64,000 nt of DNA from assembly GCF_009745975.1 (NCBI RefSeq), contig NZ_WHOL01000039.1, positions 1 through 64,000 on the forward strand. The letters are read 5' to 3'. The notes under the pieces were generated by a model, which saw only the letters and a list, made by a program, of their open reading frames with translations, was not told where the DNA came from and made no database searches. The DNA is from Actinokineospora pegani (GTDB lineage: Bacteria > Actinomycetota > Actinomycetes > Mycobacteriales > Pseudonocardiaceae). The position numbers and the translations under genes are program-made. Numbering within the stretch: position 1 is the first letter of the stretch; every line of letters starts with the position of its first letter. This document shows, piece after piece, positions 1 to 8,295 of this stretch.

Positions 1-35
1 TTGGCGGATTCGGTGCCGCTACGCGGTGACGGGGC

Positions 36-536
36 TCAGTCCACCGGGTCGAGGGGCGTCACCGGGGGCTTTCCCACATAGGGCCCGGAGCAGACGCTGT
101 CGTAGCGGTAGCAGGTGAAGTATTCGAGGCCGTCGTAGGGATCTGCGCTGGTCATCCAGACGTTAACCCGGGTGGACCCGCCTTCGACGTCTGCGTCGAG
201 GGGAAGGGATGCGGGCCCGGACCTGTCGGTCCAGGTGCTGGAACTGTTCCAGTCCAGCCAGGTCCTGCCTGACCACGCCTGCGCGTAGATCCGCCGTTCC
301 CCGACGGCCTTGAACGCCCCGTCGACGCCGACCGACCGGTTGTACCAGGTGACCGTGCCTTTGTAGTAGCTCGCTCCGACCTCGATCGAGAAGGTGCTGG
401 TGGGGTAGGCGGTGGTGGTGGCGGTGGCGGGCGCCGCCGCGAGAACCATCCCGGCAACCGACGCGACCGCGGCCACGGCCACGCCGACCTTTCTCGTTCG
501 GTCTTTCGCCGGCGTTCTGTTCTGCGGACTCACCAT
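36..536 (-). CDS. Small secreted protein, function unknown
   Basis: Encodes about 166 aa. The start ATG at 536 is chosen because an AGGAG box (545-549 in plus coordinates) lies 8 nt upstream and because the protein then begins with a basic stretch followed by an Ala/Val-rich hydrophobic core ending in APATA, a classic Sec signal peptide with cleavage after about residue 39. The mature part (about 125 aa) is rich in Trp, Tyr, Ser and Thr and has two Cys near the C-terminus (YFTCYRYDSVC), possibly a disulfide. No enzymatic motif is visible. The frame stays open upstream to 995, but that extension lacks any signal-peptide logic. Likely an exported, beta-rich cell-surface or extracellular protein; the family was not recognised. 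Confidence 0.7.
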   Translation of the reverse strand: MVSPQNRTPAKDRTRKVGVAVAAVASVAGMVLAAAPATATTTAYPTSTFSIEVGASYYKGTVTWYNRSVGVDGAFKAVGERRIYAQAWSGRTWLDWNSSSTWTDRSGPASLPLDADVEGGSTRVNVWMTSADPYDGLEYFTCYRYDSVCSGPYVGKPPVTPLDPVD

Positions 537-946
537 GAAGACCACTCCTGATTCTCCCGGCAATGGGTGTCCGGAGGCTCCGGCCCCGCCACCGACACTC
601 GCCTGGCGCGTCGTCTTTGTTGAGTGCTGGACGGTGAGTTCACTCGGATGCGCGACTGGTTCATACGCGCGACGGCAGGGGCACGGCTGCCACCCAGCCC
701 GACAACTCGACACCATCACCGACAACCAGGTCCGGGCACCGACAAGTTCGGCCGGGCAGGACATCCTCGTCACCGCGGCCCACGGCACCCCTCTCCCGCC
801 CTCGCCGCTCTCCTGGCAGGCTTCCACCGGCCCGGCCACCACCGACACCCCTGCCCCGCCCTCGTCGTCAGCGCGAAGGCGACCCGGCGACACCCCGCGC
901 AGACCAGGCGGCCACGCGCCTGCCCCGCCCTGGGACGTGTCCTCGG
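537..946. other. Intergenic region, no supported gene
   Basis: About 410 bp between the secreted-protein start and the DUF4241 remnant. Both strands carry open frames, but they translate to low-complexity Arg/Pro/His-rich text typical of antisense reading in high-GC DNA. The ribosome-binding site of the secreted-protein gene is in the first 15 bp. No hairpin, tRNA or repeat was recognised. Confidence 0.5.
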
Positions 947-1950
947 CTACCCCAAGGTGGCCCCACGGAGCAGCAGGAAGTCGGCGACGAAGCACCCGAT
1001 GGCGTCGGCGTCGGTGAAGCAGGCATTGCCGGAGTCGACGCCGAAGCCGTGGAACCGGTCACCGGACAGGGGGCGCGGTCGTCGCCGGGGCGCAGGGCGG
1101 GTTCCCAGGTGGCGACCGGGTCGGGCGCGATGACCAGGCGGGCGGCGGCGACCCCGGCGAGGTCGGGGTTGGCGGTGAACCGGACCACCGCCAGCTCCAC
1201 CCGGTACTCGCCGGGCTCGACGGTGGCCAGGAACGGCTTGGCGCCGGAGAGCCAGCCCGGGTCGTCGACCACCACCCGGCCGCTGCGCAGCCGCACCACC
1301 CCCGCCGGGACCACCTCGCTGACCACCTCGTGCCCGTCGTCGGGCAGCACCCACCGCAGCCCGGGCCGCAGCACCTCATCGATGTTGCTCGGCCCCAGCG
1401 GCAGCGGCACCGTCCACGGTGCGGGGGCGGTCTCGTCCACCTCCGGGTCCACCCCGTCGACCACCTCGTCGTCCACCAGCGCCGACCAGTCGCCGAACCG
1501 CAGCGGCGCCTGGGTCAGCGTGGCCAGGTCGACCTGCCGGTCCCATGAGCGGGCCCCACCCCACCGGCCCGAGGGGGAACTGCTGTTCCTGACGCGGCCG
1601 CCGCCCCTGTGCTCCACCTCGATGAGCCCGGCCCGCTCGTCGTCCAGCTCCGCGGTCTCCGCGTCCGGGTAGGTCCACTCCCGCATGCGCACGAAGTACA
1701 GCAGCCCCTTGTGCTCCCGCCACTCCACCTCGCGCCGCCTGCGGCCCACGTCGTCCACCCGCCAGCAGCGCGCGAAGCCCGCCGCCAGCTCCAGCACGGC
1801 CTCCACCCGCTCCCCGTCGAGCAGGCACACGGCGTACTGCTCCCCGCGTTCATGGCGCGCGCGGGCACTGGCGGCGGCCATCCGCCCGACGACCTCCCCG
1901 GTCCCCGGATCGCGGCCCTCGCAGTACACAGCGGTCAACGACTTCGTCAT
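947..1950 (-). pseudogene. DUF4241-type protein gene, frameshifted
   Basis: From ATG 1950 (MTKSLTAVYCEG) the frame runs through a region ending with a DUF4241-like block (YRVELAVVRFTANPDLAG, then WEPALRPGDD). Just after this the family's conserved GFGVDSGNACFTDADA block is found in the neighbouring frame, which ends at 947. Adding one C to the C5 run on the coding strand (plus-strand G run 1069-1073) joins the two frames. The rejoined C-terminus goes directly from FTDADA to GCFVADFLLL. Full-length DUF4241 proteins normally have a further segment between the VDSG block and the terminal aDF motif, so an internal deletion is also likely (inference). The frameshift could be a homopolymer sequencing error; the shortened domain could not. 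Confidence 0.6.
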
Positions 1951-2023
1951 GCCGAGGACGTTAGTGGCCCGGCCCAGAACGTTCACCCCGTCTCGACCCG
2001 CCCGCGACGCGCCTGACCGAGTT

Positions 2024-2064
2024 GCCGAAACGACCGAGTACATCCAGTACGCGATCGTTTCGGC
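2024..2064. repeat. 10-bp inverted repeat, possible liv operon terminator
   Basis: Perfect arms GCCGAAACGA (2024-2033) and TCGTTTCGGC (2055-2064) with a 21-nt loop that itself holds two GTAC tetramers. It lies about 85 bp past the livK stop, so it could fold at the 3' end of the liv transcript. There is no T-tract on either strand. It might instead be a small dispersed repeat. Confidence 0.4.
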
Positions 2065-2149
2065 GCCCCGCCCAGACACGCCGATACACGGCGAACGCTC
2101 TGAGCCGAGCCACTAGCGCCAGGCACCGACAATTCGGGGATTCCCGAGG

Positions 2150-3445
2150 TCAGCCCACGAGCGCCACTTCCGCGGGCGTCTTGCGCGAGGACGGCGCGGG
2201 GGTCACCGGCCCGTCGCCCCGGTCGGTCACCATCGGCTCCCGCACGACGTTCGTGCGCACCTCGGAGTCCACTGTGAACACATAGGCCCCGGTGTACCCC
2301 GCGTGCGACTCGCCGGAGAAGGCGAACGGGGTCATCCCAGGGCCCTCGAGCTTCCCGGACTCGAACGCCGCCAACAGCTTCGAGCGCGTCAGGTCGCGCC
2401 CGGCCTCCTTGAGCGCCTGCGCGAACGTGTAGGCCTGCGCCATGCCGAAGACCACCGTGTCGGTCAGCGCGACGTCCGGGATGTACTTGGCGTGGATCTC
2501 CTTGAACAGGGTGGTCCACGGGTCGTCGGAGTCCACGTCGGGCAGGTACCCGGCGCCGACCATGCCCGAGAGCAGCGCGGGCACCGACACCTCCGCCCCC
2601 GCGCGCTTGCCGAAGTCGGCGAGCAGCCCGGTCAGCGTCGTGACGTCGGCGCCGATGCTGCTGACGACGAACTGCGGCTTGTAGCCCAGCCGGGCGGCGG
2701 TGAGGATCGCCAGCGCGGTGAAGGCGGGCACGCACTCGCACACCACGACCTCCGCGCCGGACTGGCGCAGCGCGGTCAACTGCGGCAGCACGTCGGCGTT
2801 GGCCGGGTCGTAGGGCTGTCGGGAGACGATGGCGTCCTTGATGACCCGGTCCAGCCCGGCCATGCCGTCGCGGCCGACGTCGTCGTTCTGGTGCAGCACG
2901 CCGACCTTGCGGCCGGGCATCGCCTCGGCGATGTGGGTGCCCAGGATCTTGGCCTCGCGGGTGTAGTCGACCTGGAAGCCGAAGGTCATCGGGCTGCCCT
3001 GCGGGTCGTCCCAGGCCAGCGCGCCGGAGGACACCAGCACGTCGGGCACGCCCTCGGCGGTGAGGAAGTCGACCACCTTGCTGTGCGTGGGGGTGCCCAG
3101 GCCGCCGACGAGGGCGAAGACCTTGTCCTGCAGGACGAGCTTCTTCACCACCTCGACGGTGCGCGTGGGGTTGTAACCGTCGTCCTCCACCCGGTAGTCG
3201 ATCTTGCGCCCGTGGATGCCGCCCCCGTCGTTGACGTAGGAGTACACCGCCTGCGCGCCCTTGCTGATCGTCGCGTACCCGGGGGCGGCGGGCCCGGTCA
3301 GCGGTTGGTGGGTGCCGATCAGCACGGACGTGTCGGTCACGCCCGCGGTCTCGTTCCGCACCCCCGCCGCCGAGTCCCCGCTCTCCCCGGCCCCGCCACA
3401 GCCCGCGAGCAGCACCGCCACCACGCCTAGCGCCAAGATCCTCAT
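2150..3445 (-). CDS. livK: Branched-chain amino-acid-type ABC transporter substrate-binding lipoprotein
   Basis: About 431 aa. Start ATG 3445 overlaps the livM stop by 4 nt (ATGA) and has a GAAGG box upstream. The N-terminus is a lipoprotein signal with lipobox LLAGC (Cys16), so the protein is predicted to be anchored to the outer face of the membrane. The rest is a periplasmic-binding-protein type I (Peripla_BP_6) fold: VLIGTHQPLTGPAA opening, GGGIHGRKI, and the hinge-side motifs typical of LivK proteins. It is the last gene of a five-gene operon with two permeases and two ATPases. The ligand may be a branched-chain amino acid, an amide or another small compound; family homology cannot decide. 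Confidence 0.9.
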   Translation of the reverse strand: MRILALGVVAVLLAGCGGAGESGDSAAGVRNETAGVTDTSVLIGTHQPLTGPAAPGYATISKGAQAVYSYVNDGGGIHGRKIDYRVEDDGYNPTRTVEVVKKLVLQDKVFALVGGLGTPTHSKVVDFLTAEGVPDVLVSSGALAWDDPQGSPMTFGFQVDYTREAKILGTHIAEAMPGRKVGVLHQNDDVGRDGMAGLDRVIKDAIVSRQPYDPANADVLPQLTALRQSGAEVVVCECVPAFTALAILTAARLGYKPQFVVSSIGADVTTLTGLLADFGKRAGAEVSVPALLSGMVGAGYLPDVDSDDPWTTLFKEIHAKYIPDVALTDTVVFGMAQAYTFAQALKEAGRDLTRSKLLAAFESGKLEGPGMTPFAFSGESHAGYTGAYVFTVDSEVRTNVVREPMVTDRGDGPVTPAPSSRKTPAEVALVG

Positions 3446-4434
3446 ACCGTGCTTTCCTTCCGTCGCCGGGAGAACTTCCGGAGCACCCCGTGCACGCCGT
3501 TGGGCAGCACGAGGACGACCACGATCAGCACCACGCCGTAGACCGCCTGCGGCAGGAAGTTGGCGACGTCGGTCGGCAGGTCGAACCCGTGCGCGAACTC
3601 CTCCGCCCCGGCCTGCAGGTAGACCAGCGCCACCGCGCCCCACAGCGCGCCCCACAGGCTCCCGGTCCCGCCCAGCACCACCGCCGCCAGCAGCGCCAGC
3701 GACAGCGCGGGGGTGAACGACCCCGGCGCCGCGGTGCCCAGCAGGAACGCCTGCAACCCGCCCGCGAGCCCGCCGCACACGGCGCTGATCAGGAACGCCA
3801 GCACCTTCGTCCGCCCGACCCTGACCCCGGCCAGCGCCGCGGACACCTCGTCGTCGCGGACCGCGCGCATCTGCCTGCCCAGCGGGCCAGTGGTCAGGTT
3901 GGCCAGCACGACCAGCGCCAGCAGCGCCGTCGCCCACACCACCCACGCCTGCCACCGCGTCGTCGGCACCACGCCGACCAGGCCGGGCGGCAGGCTGGAC
4001 ACGGTGAAGCCCAGGCCGTTGCTGCCGCCGAGCAGTTCGGGGAAGCGCTGGGTCACCGCGGGCAGCCCGACGGCCAGCGCCAGCGTCGCCCCGGCCAGGT
4101 AGGGGCCGTGCAGCCGGGCGGCGGCGGCCCCGGTCAGCGCGCCCGCGATCCCGCTGACCGCCGCGGCGGCGAGCAGGTCGACCCAGATCGGCAGCGCGGG
4201 GGCGTGGATCACCAGCAGGCCGACGGTGTAGGCGCCGAGGAACAGGAACGCCCCGTGCCCCAGCGACACCTGGCCGGTGAGGCCGGTCAGCACGGTCAGC
4301 CCGGCCACGGCCAGCAGGTAGTAGCCGACGCTGGCCAGCCGCACGTTGGTGAACGGGTCGATCACCAGGCTCAGCGCGACGACGAGGACGAGGGCGAGCA
4401 GCGCCCACAGCAGGTGGCGCACCAGGGCGGGCAT
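3442..4434 (-). CDS. livM: Branched-chain amino-acid-type ABC transporter permease (LivM)
   Basis: 330 aa, strongly hydrophobic. It has the LivM hallmark GLTGQVSLGHGAFLFLGAY near residue 55 and the EAA-like cytoplasmic-loop region (RAVRDDEVSAALAGV, where the coupling helix contacts the ATPases). The start at 4434 is 1 nt downstream of the livH stop, indicating tight translational coupling, and the stop overlaps livK. It forms the translocation channel with LivH. The C-terminus is basic (RKFSRRRKE), typical of a cytosolic tail. Confidence 0.9.
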   Translation of the reverse strand: MPALVRHLLWALLALVLVVALSLVIDPFTNVRLASVGYYLLAVAGLTVLTGLTGQVSLGHGAFLFLGAYTVGLLVIHAPALPIWVDLLAAAAVSGIAGALTGAAAARLHGPYLAGATLALAVGLPAVTQRFPELLGGSNGLGFTVSSLPPGLVGVVPTTRWQAWVVWATALLALVVLANLTTGPLGRQMRAVRDDEVSAALAGVRVGRTKVLAFLISAVCGGLAGGLQAFLLGTAAPGSFTPALSLALLAAVVLGGTGSLWGALWGAVALVYLQAGAEEFAHGFDLPTDVANFLPQAVYGVVLIVVVLVLPNGVHGVLRKFSRRRKESTV

Positions 4435-4435
4435 G

Positions 4436-5290
4436 TCAGACCCTCCTCGCGACGCTGCTGCCGAACAGCCCGTGCGGGCGCAGCGACAGCACCAGGACCA
4501 GCACCGCCAGCGCGGCCAGCGTCACCAGCTCCGGCCCGAGCAGCCCGGACACGAACGACAGCGCCACCCCGAGCACGAACCCGCCGAGGATCGTGCCGAC
4601 CGGGTTGTCCAGGCCGCCGATGACCGCCGCGGTCAGCGCGTAGACGAACACGGTGTCCAGCACGGTCGGCGACAGGAACGGCGGCGCGGCCAGCACCCCG
4701 GCCAGCGCGCCGACCACCGCCGCCAGCACCCAGCCGATGGTCAGCATCAGCCCGACCCGCACCCCGAGCAGCCCGGCCACGTCCGGCCGCAGCGCCGCCG
4801 CCCGCAGCCGCAGCCCCAGCGGGGTCGCGCCGAACAGCAGCAGCACCGCCCCCGCGACCACGACCACGGTCACCACGACGAACACCGAGGCGGGGGAGAA
4901 GGCGCCCCGGAAGTCGAAGGCGTAGGGGAACGAGCGCGGCTCGGCCGACCAGATCATCCCGCAGACCGCCTGCAGCACCAGGAGCAACCCGAGCGTGACG
5001 ATCACCGGCGCCAGCTCGTTGCCGCGCGAGCGCAGCGGCCGGATCAGCAGCCGCTCGGTCAGCGCGCCCAGCACCGCCCCCGCGACCAGCGCCACGAGCA
5101 GGCCGAGCCAGTAGCCGCCGGTGGCCCGGTTGACGGTGAACGCCAGGTACGCGCACACCAGGGCCAGCGCCGGCTGGGCGAAGTTCACCACCCGGGTCGC
5201 CCGGAAGATGATCACCAGGGCCAGTCCCAGGGCGGCGTAGACCGCCCCGTTGGTCAGGCCGCCCATGGCGAGGGTGAGCAGGTCGGGCAT
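4436..5290 (-). CDS. livH: Branched-chain amino-acid-type ABC transporter permease (LivH)
   Basis: 284 aa integral membrane protein with about eight predicted hydrophobic helices. The N-terminal GLTNGAVYAALGLALVIIF and FAQPALALVCAYLAF segments match the LivH start signature (usually FAqG.l..lGAY). The start at 5290 has a GGGAGAA box 3-9 nt before it. It lies 13 nt after livF. It pairs with LivM as a heterodimeric channel. Confidence 0.9.
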   Translation of the reverse strand: MPDLLTLAMGGLTNGAVYAALGLALVIIFRATRVVNFAQPALALVCAYLAFTVNRATGGYWLGLLVALVAGAVLGALTERLLIRPLRSRGNELAPVIVTLGLLLVLQAVCGMIWSAEPRSFPYAFDFRGAFSPASVFVVVTVVVVAGAVLLLFGATPLGLRLRAAALRPDVAGLLGVRVGLMLTIGWVLAAVVGALAGVLAAPPFLSPTVLDTVFVYALTAAVIGGLDNPVGTILGGFVLGVALSFVSGLLGPELVTLAALAVLVLVLSLRPHGLFGSSVARRV

Positions 5291-5303
5291 GGGTTCTCCC
5301 TGC

Positions 5304-5996
5304 CTAGAAACCGAGATACGCGTGCCGGAGTTGATCGTCTGCGAGCAGGGTGTCCGCGTCCGCCGAGGCGACGACCCTGCCCTGGGCGAGCACGTAGCCG
5401 TGGGCGGCGACAGCGAGCGCGCCGCGCGCGTTCTGCTCCACCAGCAGCGCGGTCAGCCGCAGCTCGCGCAGGGTGGTGAGGATGGCGGCGGTGACCGTGG
5501 GGGCCAGGCCGAGGGAGGGCTCGTCGAGCGCGAGCGCCTTGGGCTCGCTCATCAGCGCCCTGCCGATCGCCAGCATCTGCCGCTCCCCGCCGGACAGCGT
5601 GCTGGCCTGCCTGGGCAGCCTGCCGGCCAGCGGCGGGAACAGGTCGAGGACCTCGCCGTGCGAGCGGCGCTGGTCGGCCTTGGGCCGCCACAGCCCGCCC
5701 AGCCGCAGGTTTTCCGCGACGGTCAGCTCGGCGATCACCCCGCCGTGCTCGGGCACGTGCGCCAGGCCGCGGCGCACGACCCGGTCCGGCGGCCAGCCGG
5801 TGATGTCCTCGCCGTCGAACACCACCCGCCCCGCCTCGGGCGCGACCAGGCCGCTGATGGTGCGCAGCAGCGTGGTCTTGCCCGCCCCGTTGGCGCCGAG
5901 CACGGCGGTGACCACGCCCCCGGCCGCATCGAGGTCGACGCCGTCGACCGCGGGGACCGGCCCGTAGGCGGTGACCAGACCCGTGACCGTGAGCAT
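5304..5996 (-). CDS. livF: Branched-chain amino-acid-type ABC transporter ATPase (LivF)
   Basis: 230 aa ABC ATPase. Walker A GANGAGKTT, signature LSGGERQ, Walker B ALALDEPSLGL and the switch His replaced by Gln in LLVEQNA, which is normal for LivF. The start ATG at 5996 is 2 nt from the livG stop; the length is typical for LivF (about 235 aa). It hydrolyses ATP together with LivG to drive import. Confidence 0.93.
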   Translation of the reverse strand: MLTVTGLVTAYGPVPAVDGVDLDAAGGVVTAVLGANGAGKTTLLRTISGLVAPEAGRVVFDGEDITGWPPDRVVRRGLAHVPEHGGVIAELTVAENLRLGGLWRPKADQRRSHGEVLDLFPPLAGRLPRQASTLSGGERQMLAIGRALMSEPKALALDEPSLGLAPTVTAAILTTLRELRLTALLVEQNARGALAVAAHGYVLAQGRVVASADADTLLADDQLRHAYLGF

Positions 5997-5998
5997 GC

Positions 5999-6772
5999 TC
6001 AGCCCGCCGTTCCGAGGTAGGCGGTGAGGACCGCGGGGTCGGCGCGCACGACCGCGGGCGGGCCGTCTGCGATCACCCGGCCGAAGTCCAGCACGGTGAT
6101 GTGGTCGCAGACCCGCATCACCATGTCCATGTGGTGCTCCACCAGCAGCACCGAGGTCCGGTCGGTGAGCCCGCGCAGCAGCGCGACCAGGTCCTCGATC
6201 TCCACTTCGGACAACCCGGCGGCGGGCTCGTCGAGCATCAGCAGCTCCGGCTCGGCCACCAGCGCCCGCGCCAGCGCCACCCGCTTGCGCACCCCGTGCG
6301 GCAGCACCCCGGGCAGCGCGCCGCGCCACCGCGCGATGTCCAGCTCCGCCAGCACGGCCTCGGCCCGCTCGGCGAGCCGCCGCTCGTCCCGCGCCGAGCC
6401 GGGCAGCCCCAGCAGCGCGCCCAAGGCCGACGACCGCTGGTGCCCGCGCGCGCCGACGAGCACGTTCTCCAGCACGGTCAAACCACCGAACAGCCCCAGT
6501 CCCTGGACCGTCCGGGCGATGCCGAGCCCGGCCAGGTCGTGCGGGCGGGTCCTGCGCAACCGCTTGTCCCGCAACATGACCGCGCCCTCGGCGGCGGGCA
6601 CGAACCCGCACACGACGTTGAACAGCGTCGTCTTGCCCGCGCCGTTGGGCCCGATGACCCCGTGCACGGTCCCGGCCGCCACGTCCAACGAGACGCCGTC
6701 CAAGGCCGTCACGCCGCCGAAGCGGACCGTGACCCCCTCGACGCCGAGCAGTCGTGCCGAACTGGCGCGCAT
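5999..6772 (-). CDS. livG: Branched-chain amino-acid-type ABC transporter ATPase (LivG)
   Basis: About 257 aa. Walker A GPNGAGKTT, Walker B LLMLDEPAAGL, and switch His in LLVEHHMD. The signature loop is LPHGVRKRVALARAL rather than LSGGQ; LivG proteins commonly have LSYG/LPYG here, so this is a family variant and not a loss. ATG 6772 was chosen because it starts the recognisable ABC domain (GVEGVTVRFGGV). The frame is open further upstream without conserved sequence. First gene of the operon, so its upstream region (6773-6875) should hold the operon promoter. Confidence 0.92.
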   Translation of the reverse strand: MRASSARLLGVEGVTVRFGGVTALDGVSLDVAAGTVHGVIGPNGAGKTTLFNVVCGFVPAAEGAVMLRDKRLRRTRPHDLAGLGIARTVQGLGLFGGLTVLENVLVGARGHQRSSALGALLGLPGSARDERRLAERAEAVLAELDIARWRGALPGVLPHGVRKRVALARALVAEPELLMLDEPAAGLSEVEIEDLVALLRGLTDRTSVLLVEHHMDMVMRVCDHITVLDFGRVIADGPPAVVRADPAVLTAYLGTAG

Positions 6773-6805
6773 AGCGGCTCCCACCGGACTTCGTCGTCCT
6801 GTCGG

Positions 6806-6834
6806 TCTGCAACATTTCGCCGATCTGTTGCAGA
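6806..6834. promoter_or_regulatory. Perfect palindrome upstream of the liv operon, probable operator
   Basis: Arms TCTGCAACA (6806-6814) and TGTTGCAGA (6826-6834), perfect over 9 bp with an 11-bp spacer, located 34 bp upstream of the livG start. The position and symmetry suggest a repressor site controlling the importer. The binding protein is unknown; the nearest regulator genes are cmtR and the TetR gene at 9078. Confidence 0.5.
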
Positions 6835-6875
6835 TCTTCCGGTCAGCCCGTGCGAACGTCAAGGGGCCTTTCGGC

Positions 6876-7796
6876 CTACCCCCTCCTGGTGGCGTGTACG
6901 GGGCAGTAGTGCCTCGGGTCGTCGTGGTCGCGCGGCAGGAAGCGGGTCGGTGTGTGGATGAGCGGGGTGGACTCCGGGATGCGTCCAGATGCGCGATCAA
7001 GGCCGTCGCGCGCCCTGGGGTGCTTGCGCATCCGTTGCGGCACCAGGCGGAACGCGGTGGCGATGGTTGACCCGACGACCCGGTGGACCCGCTCGTCGCG
7101 GGCCGACCAGGTGTAGCCGAGCAGGTCCCGCACCGACTGGTCGTACATCCCGACCGTCAGCCAGACGAACCCCTTGGCGATCCCGGCCCGCAGCGGCCGC
7201 CACGCCCAGTCCGGCAGCCACCGCGCCCGCGGCGGTCGCGGCAGCGTGGTCAGGTCCAGGACTTCGCGGGTGGCCTTGTTGTCTTCCAGGACTTCCCGGC
7301 ACGTGCGGTCCCAGTACTCCTGGAAGTCCTCCCAGGTCTCCGGGACGGGGCGCATGCTGACGCCGTAGCGGGCGTACCAGTCCCGGTGCTCGTCGAACAG
7401 CCGCCGCTTCTCGGCCTCGCTGATCCCGCCGCAGAAGTTCTGCGCGGTGAGGATGGTGCCGACGAAGAAGGTCGCGTGCGCCCAGTAGAAGACGTCGGGG
7501 TCGAGCGCGTGGTAGCGCCTGCCCTGGCTGTCGACGCCCCTGATGTCGCGGTGGTAGTCGCGCACCTCGCGCCCGGTCCGCTCGGCCAGCGCGCCGTCGA
7601 AGACCACCCCGCCGATCGGGTAGAGGGACCGGAACAGCCGCGCCCACCGCTCCTCGAAGAACTCGGAGTGCTCCTCGACGGCGGCCCCGAGCTTCGGGTG
7701 CATGTTCTGCATGGACCCCGCCCACAGGCCCTGCAGCATGCCCCGCCAGTCGCCGAAGTACTTCCAGGTCACCGATCCCGGTCCGATCCGGTCCAT
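6876..7796 (-). CDS. MpaB-like (DUF2236) oxygenase
   Basis: 306 aa. Belongs to the latex-clearing-protein/MpaB-like DUF2236 family, predicted heme-dependent oxygenases, by the conserved blocks GSVTWKYFGDWRGMLQGLWAGSMQ, HALDPDVFYWAHATFF (the family's H-x-x-HATF helix) and YARYGVSMRPVPETWEDFQEYW. Start ATG 7796 has a GAGGGG box just upstream and lies 20 bp after the first of two tandem operators, so the longer reading from 7850, which would run through the operators, is disfavoured. The gene stands alone on the minus strand and is probably under strong repression. The substrate cannot be told from sequence. Confidence 0.85.
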   Translation of the reverse strand: MDRIGPGSVTWKYFGDWRGMLQGLWAGSMQNMHPKLGAAVEEHSEFFEERWARLFRSLYPIGGVVFDGALAERTGREVRDYHRDIRGVDSQGRRYHALDPDVFYWAHATFFVGTILTAQNFCGGISEAEKRRLFDEHRDWYARYGVSMRPVPETWEDFQEYWDRTCREVLEDNKATREVLDLTTLPRPPRARWLPDWAWRPLRAGIAKGFVWLTVGMYDQSVRDLLGYTWSARDERVHRVVGSTIATAFRLVPQRMRKHPRARDGLDRASGRIPESTPLIHTPTRFLPRDHDDPRHYCPVHATRRG

Positions 7797-7816
7797 GGTC
7801 CGCCCCTCACCTGCGC

Positions 7817-7866
7817 TGACAACGGATGTTGTCACAGTAGGAATTGACAACGGTTGTTGTCAATTC
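7817..7866. promoter_or_regulatory. Tandem TetR-type operators upstream of the MpaB-like gene
   Basis: Two perfect palindromes share the core TGACAAC-N4-GTTGTCA: site 1 at 7817-7834 (7-bp arms, spacer GGAT) and site 2 at 7841-7866 (11-bp arms GAATTGACAAC and GTTGTCAATTC, spacer GGTT). Centres are 28 bp apart. They fill the region where the promoter of the minus-strand gene must lie. Such short-spacer palindromes are typical of TetR-family repressors; the TetR gene at 9078 is the nearest candidate. Confidence 0.75.
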
Positions 7867-7892
7867 CTGCCTGACGGCCGGATAGTTCAGCC

Positions 7893-7922
7893 TTGGCTGT
7901 AATACAGTGTTCGCTGTATGGT
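7893..7922 (+). promoter_or_regulatory. cmtR promoter with overlapping CTGTA/TACAG half-sites
   Basis: TTGGCT (7893-7898) and TATGGT (7917-7922) are 18 bp apart, placing the transcription start at or next to ATG 7930, so the mRNA is probably leaderless. Three half-sites, CTGTA (7897-7901), TACAG (7903-7907) and CTGTA (7914-7918), lie between and over the hexamers, forming overlapping inverted repeats. This is the arrangement expected for autorepression by an ArsR-family sensor. Confidence 0.6.
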
Positions 7923-7929
7923 TTCGCCC

Positions 7930-8295
7930 ATGCTGAAGTGTGAGGTGCGCGGGGACGCGCTGGCCCGGCTGGGAAAGGCGTTGGCCGACCCCACCCGCTG
8001 CCGCATCCTCGTGGCTGTGCTGGATGGGATCACCTACCCCGCCCAACTCGCCGAGCACCTGGGCCTGACCAGGTCGAACGTGTCCAATCACCTGTCCTGC
8101 CTGCGTGGCTGCGGCCTGCTGGTCGCCGCCCACGAGGGTCGCCAGGTCCGCTACGCCCTGGCCGACGCCCACCTGGCGCGGGCGCTGGGCGAGCTGGTCG
8201 AGGTCGTGCTCGCCGTGGAGACCGCCGAACCGTGCCTCAACGACCGCGACGGGCAGCCCGCGACCACCCCGACCTCGGCCCAGGTGCTCAGGTGA
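7930..8295 (+). CDS. cmtR: CmtR-type Cd(II)/Pb(II)-responsive ArsR-family repressor
   Basis: 121 aa winged-helix ArsR/SmtB protein very like mycobacterial CmtR (LGKALADPTRCRILVAVLDG, GLTRSNVSNHLSCLRGCGL). With ATG 7930 as start, the three ligands known in Mycobacterium tuberculosis CmtR fall at exactly Cys57, Cys61 (in SCLRGC) and Cys102 (EPC), which settles the start; an in-frame ATG at 7918 lies inside the operator. Metal binding at these cysteines is expected to release DNA. The stop overlaps the start of the CDF transporter gene (GTGA), so the pair is a sensor-efflux operon. Confidence 0.92.
   Translation: MLKCEVRGDALARLGKALADPTRCRILVAVLDGITYPAQLAEHLGLTRSNVSNHLSCLRGCGLLVAAHEGRQVRYALADAHLARALGELVEVVLAVETAEPCLNDRDGQPATTPTSAQVLR

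Noticed and set aside
412-1133. Overlapping plus-strand frames of 201 and 169 codons
   Set aside because: No ribosome-binding site or domain; composition is Arg/Pro/His-rich and they overlap genuine minus-strand coding sequence.
2150-4408. Reading the livK frame as a 752-aa protein extending through livM
   Set aside because: The first 320 residues are an out-of-frame shadow of livM; the lipoprotein signal and ATGA overlap fix livK at 3445.
5999-6772. Degenerate ABC signature (LPHGVRKR) as evidence of an inactive LivG
   Set aside because: LivG proteins commonly have LPYG/LSYG at this position; Walker A, Walker B and the switch His are intact.
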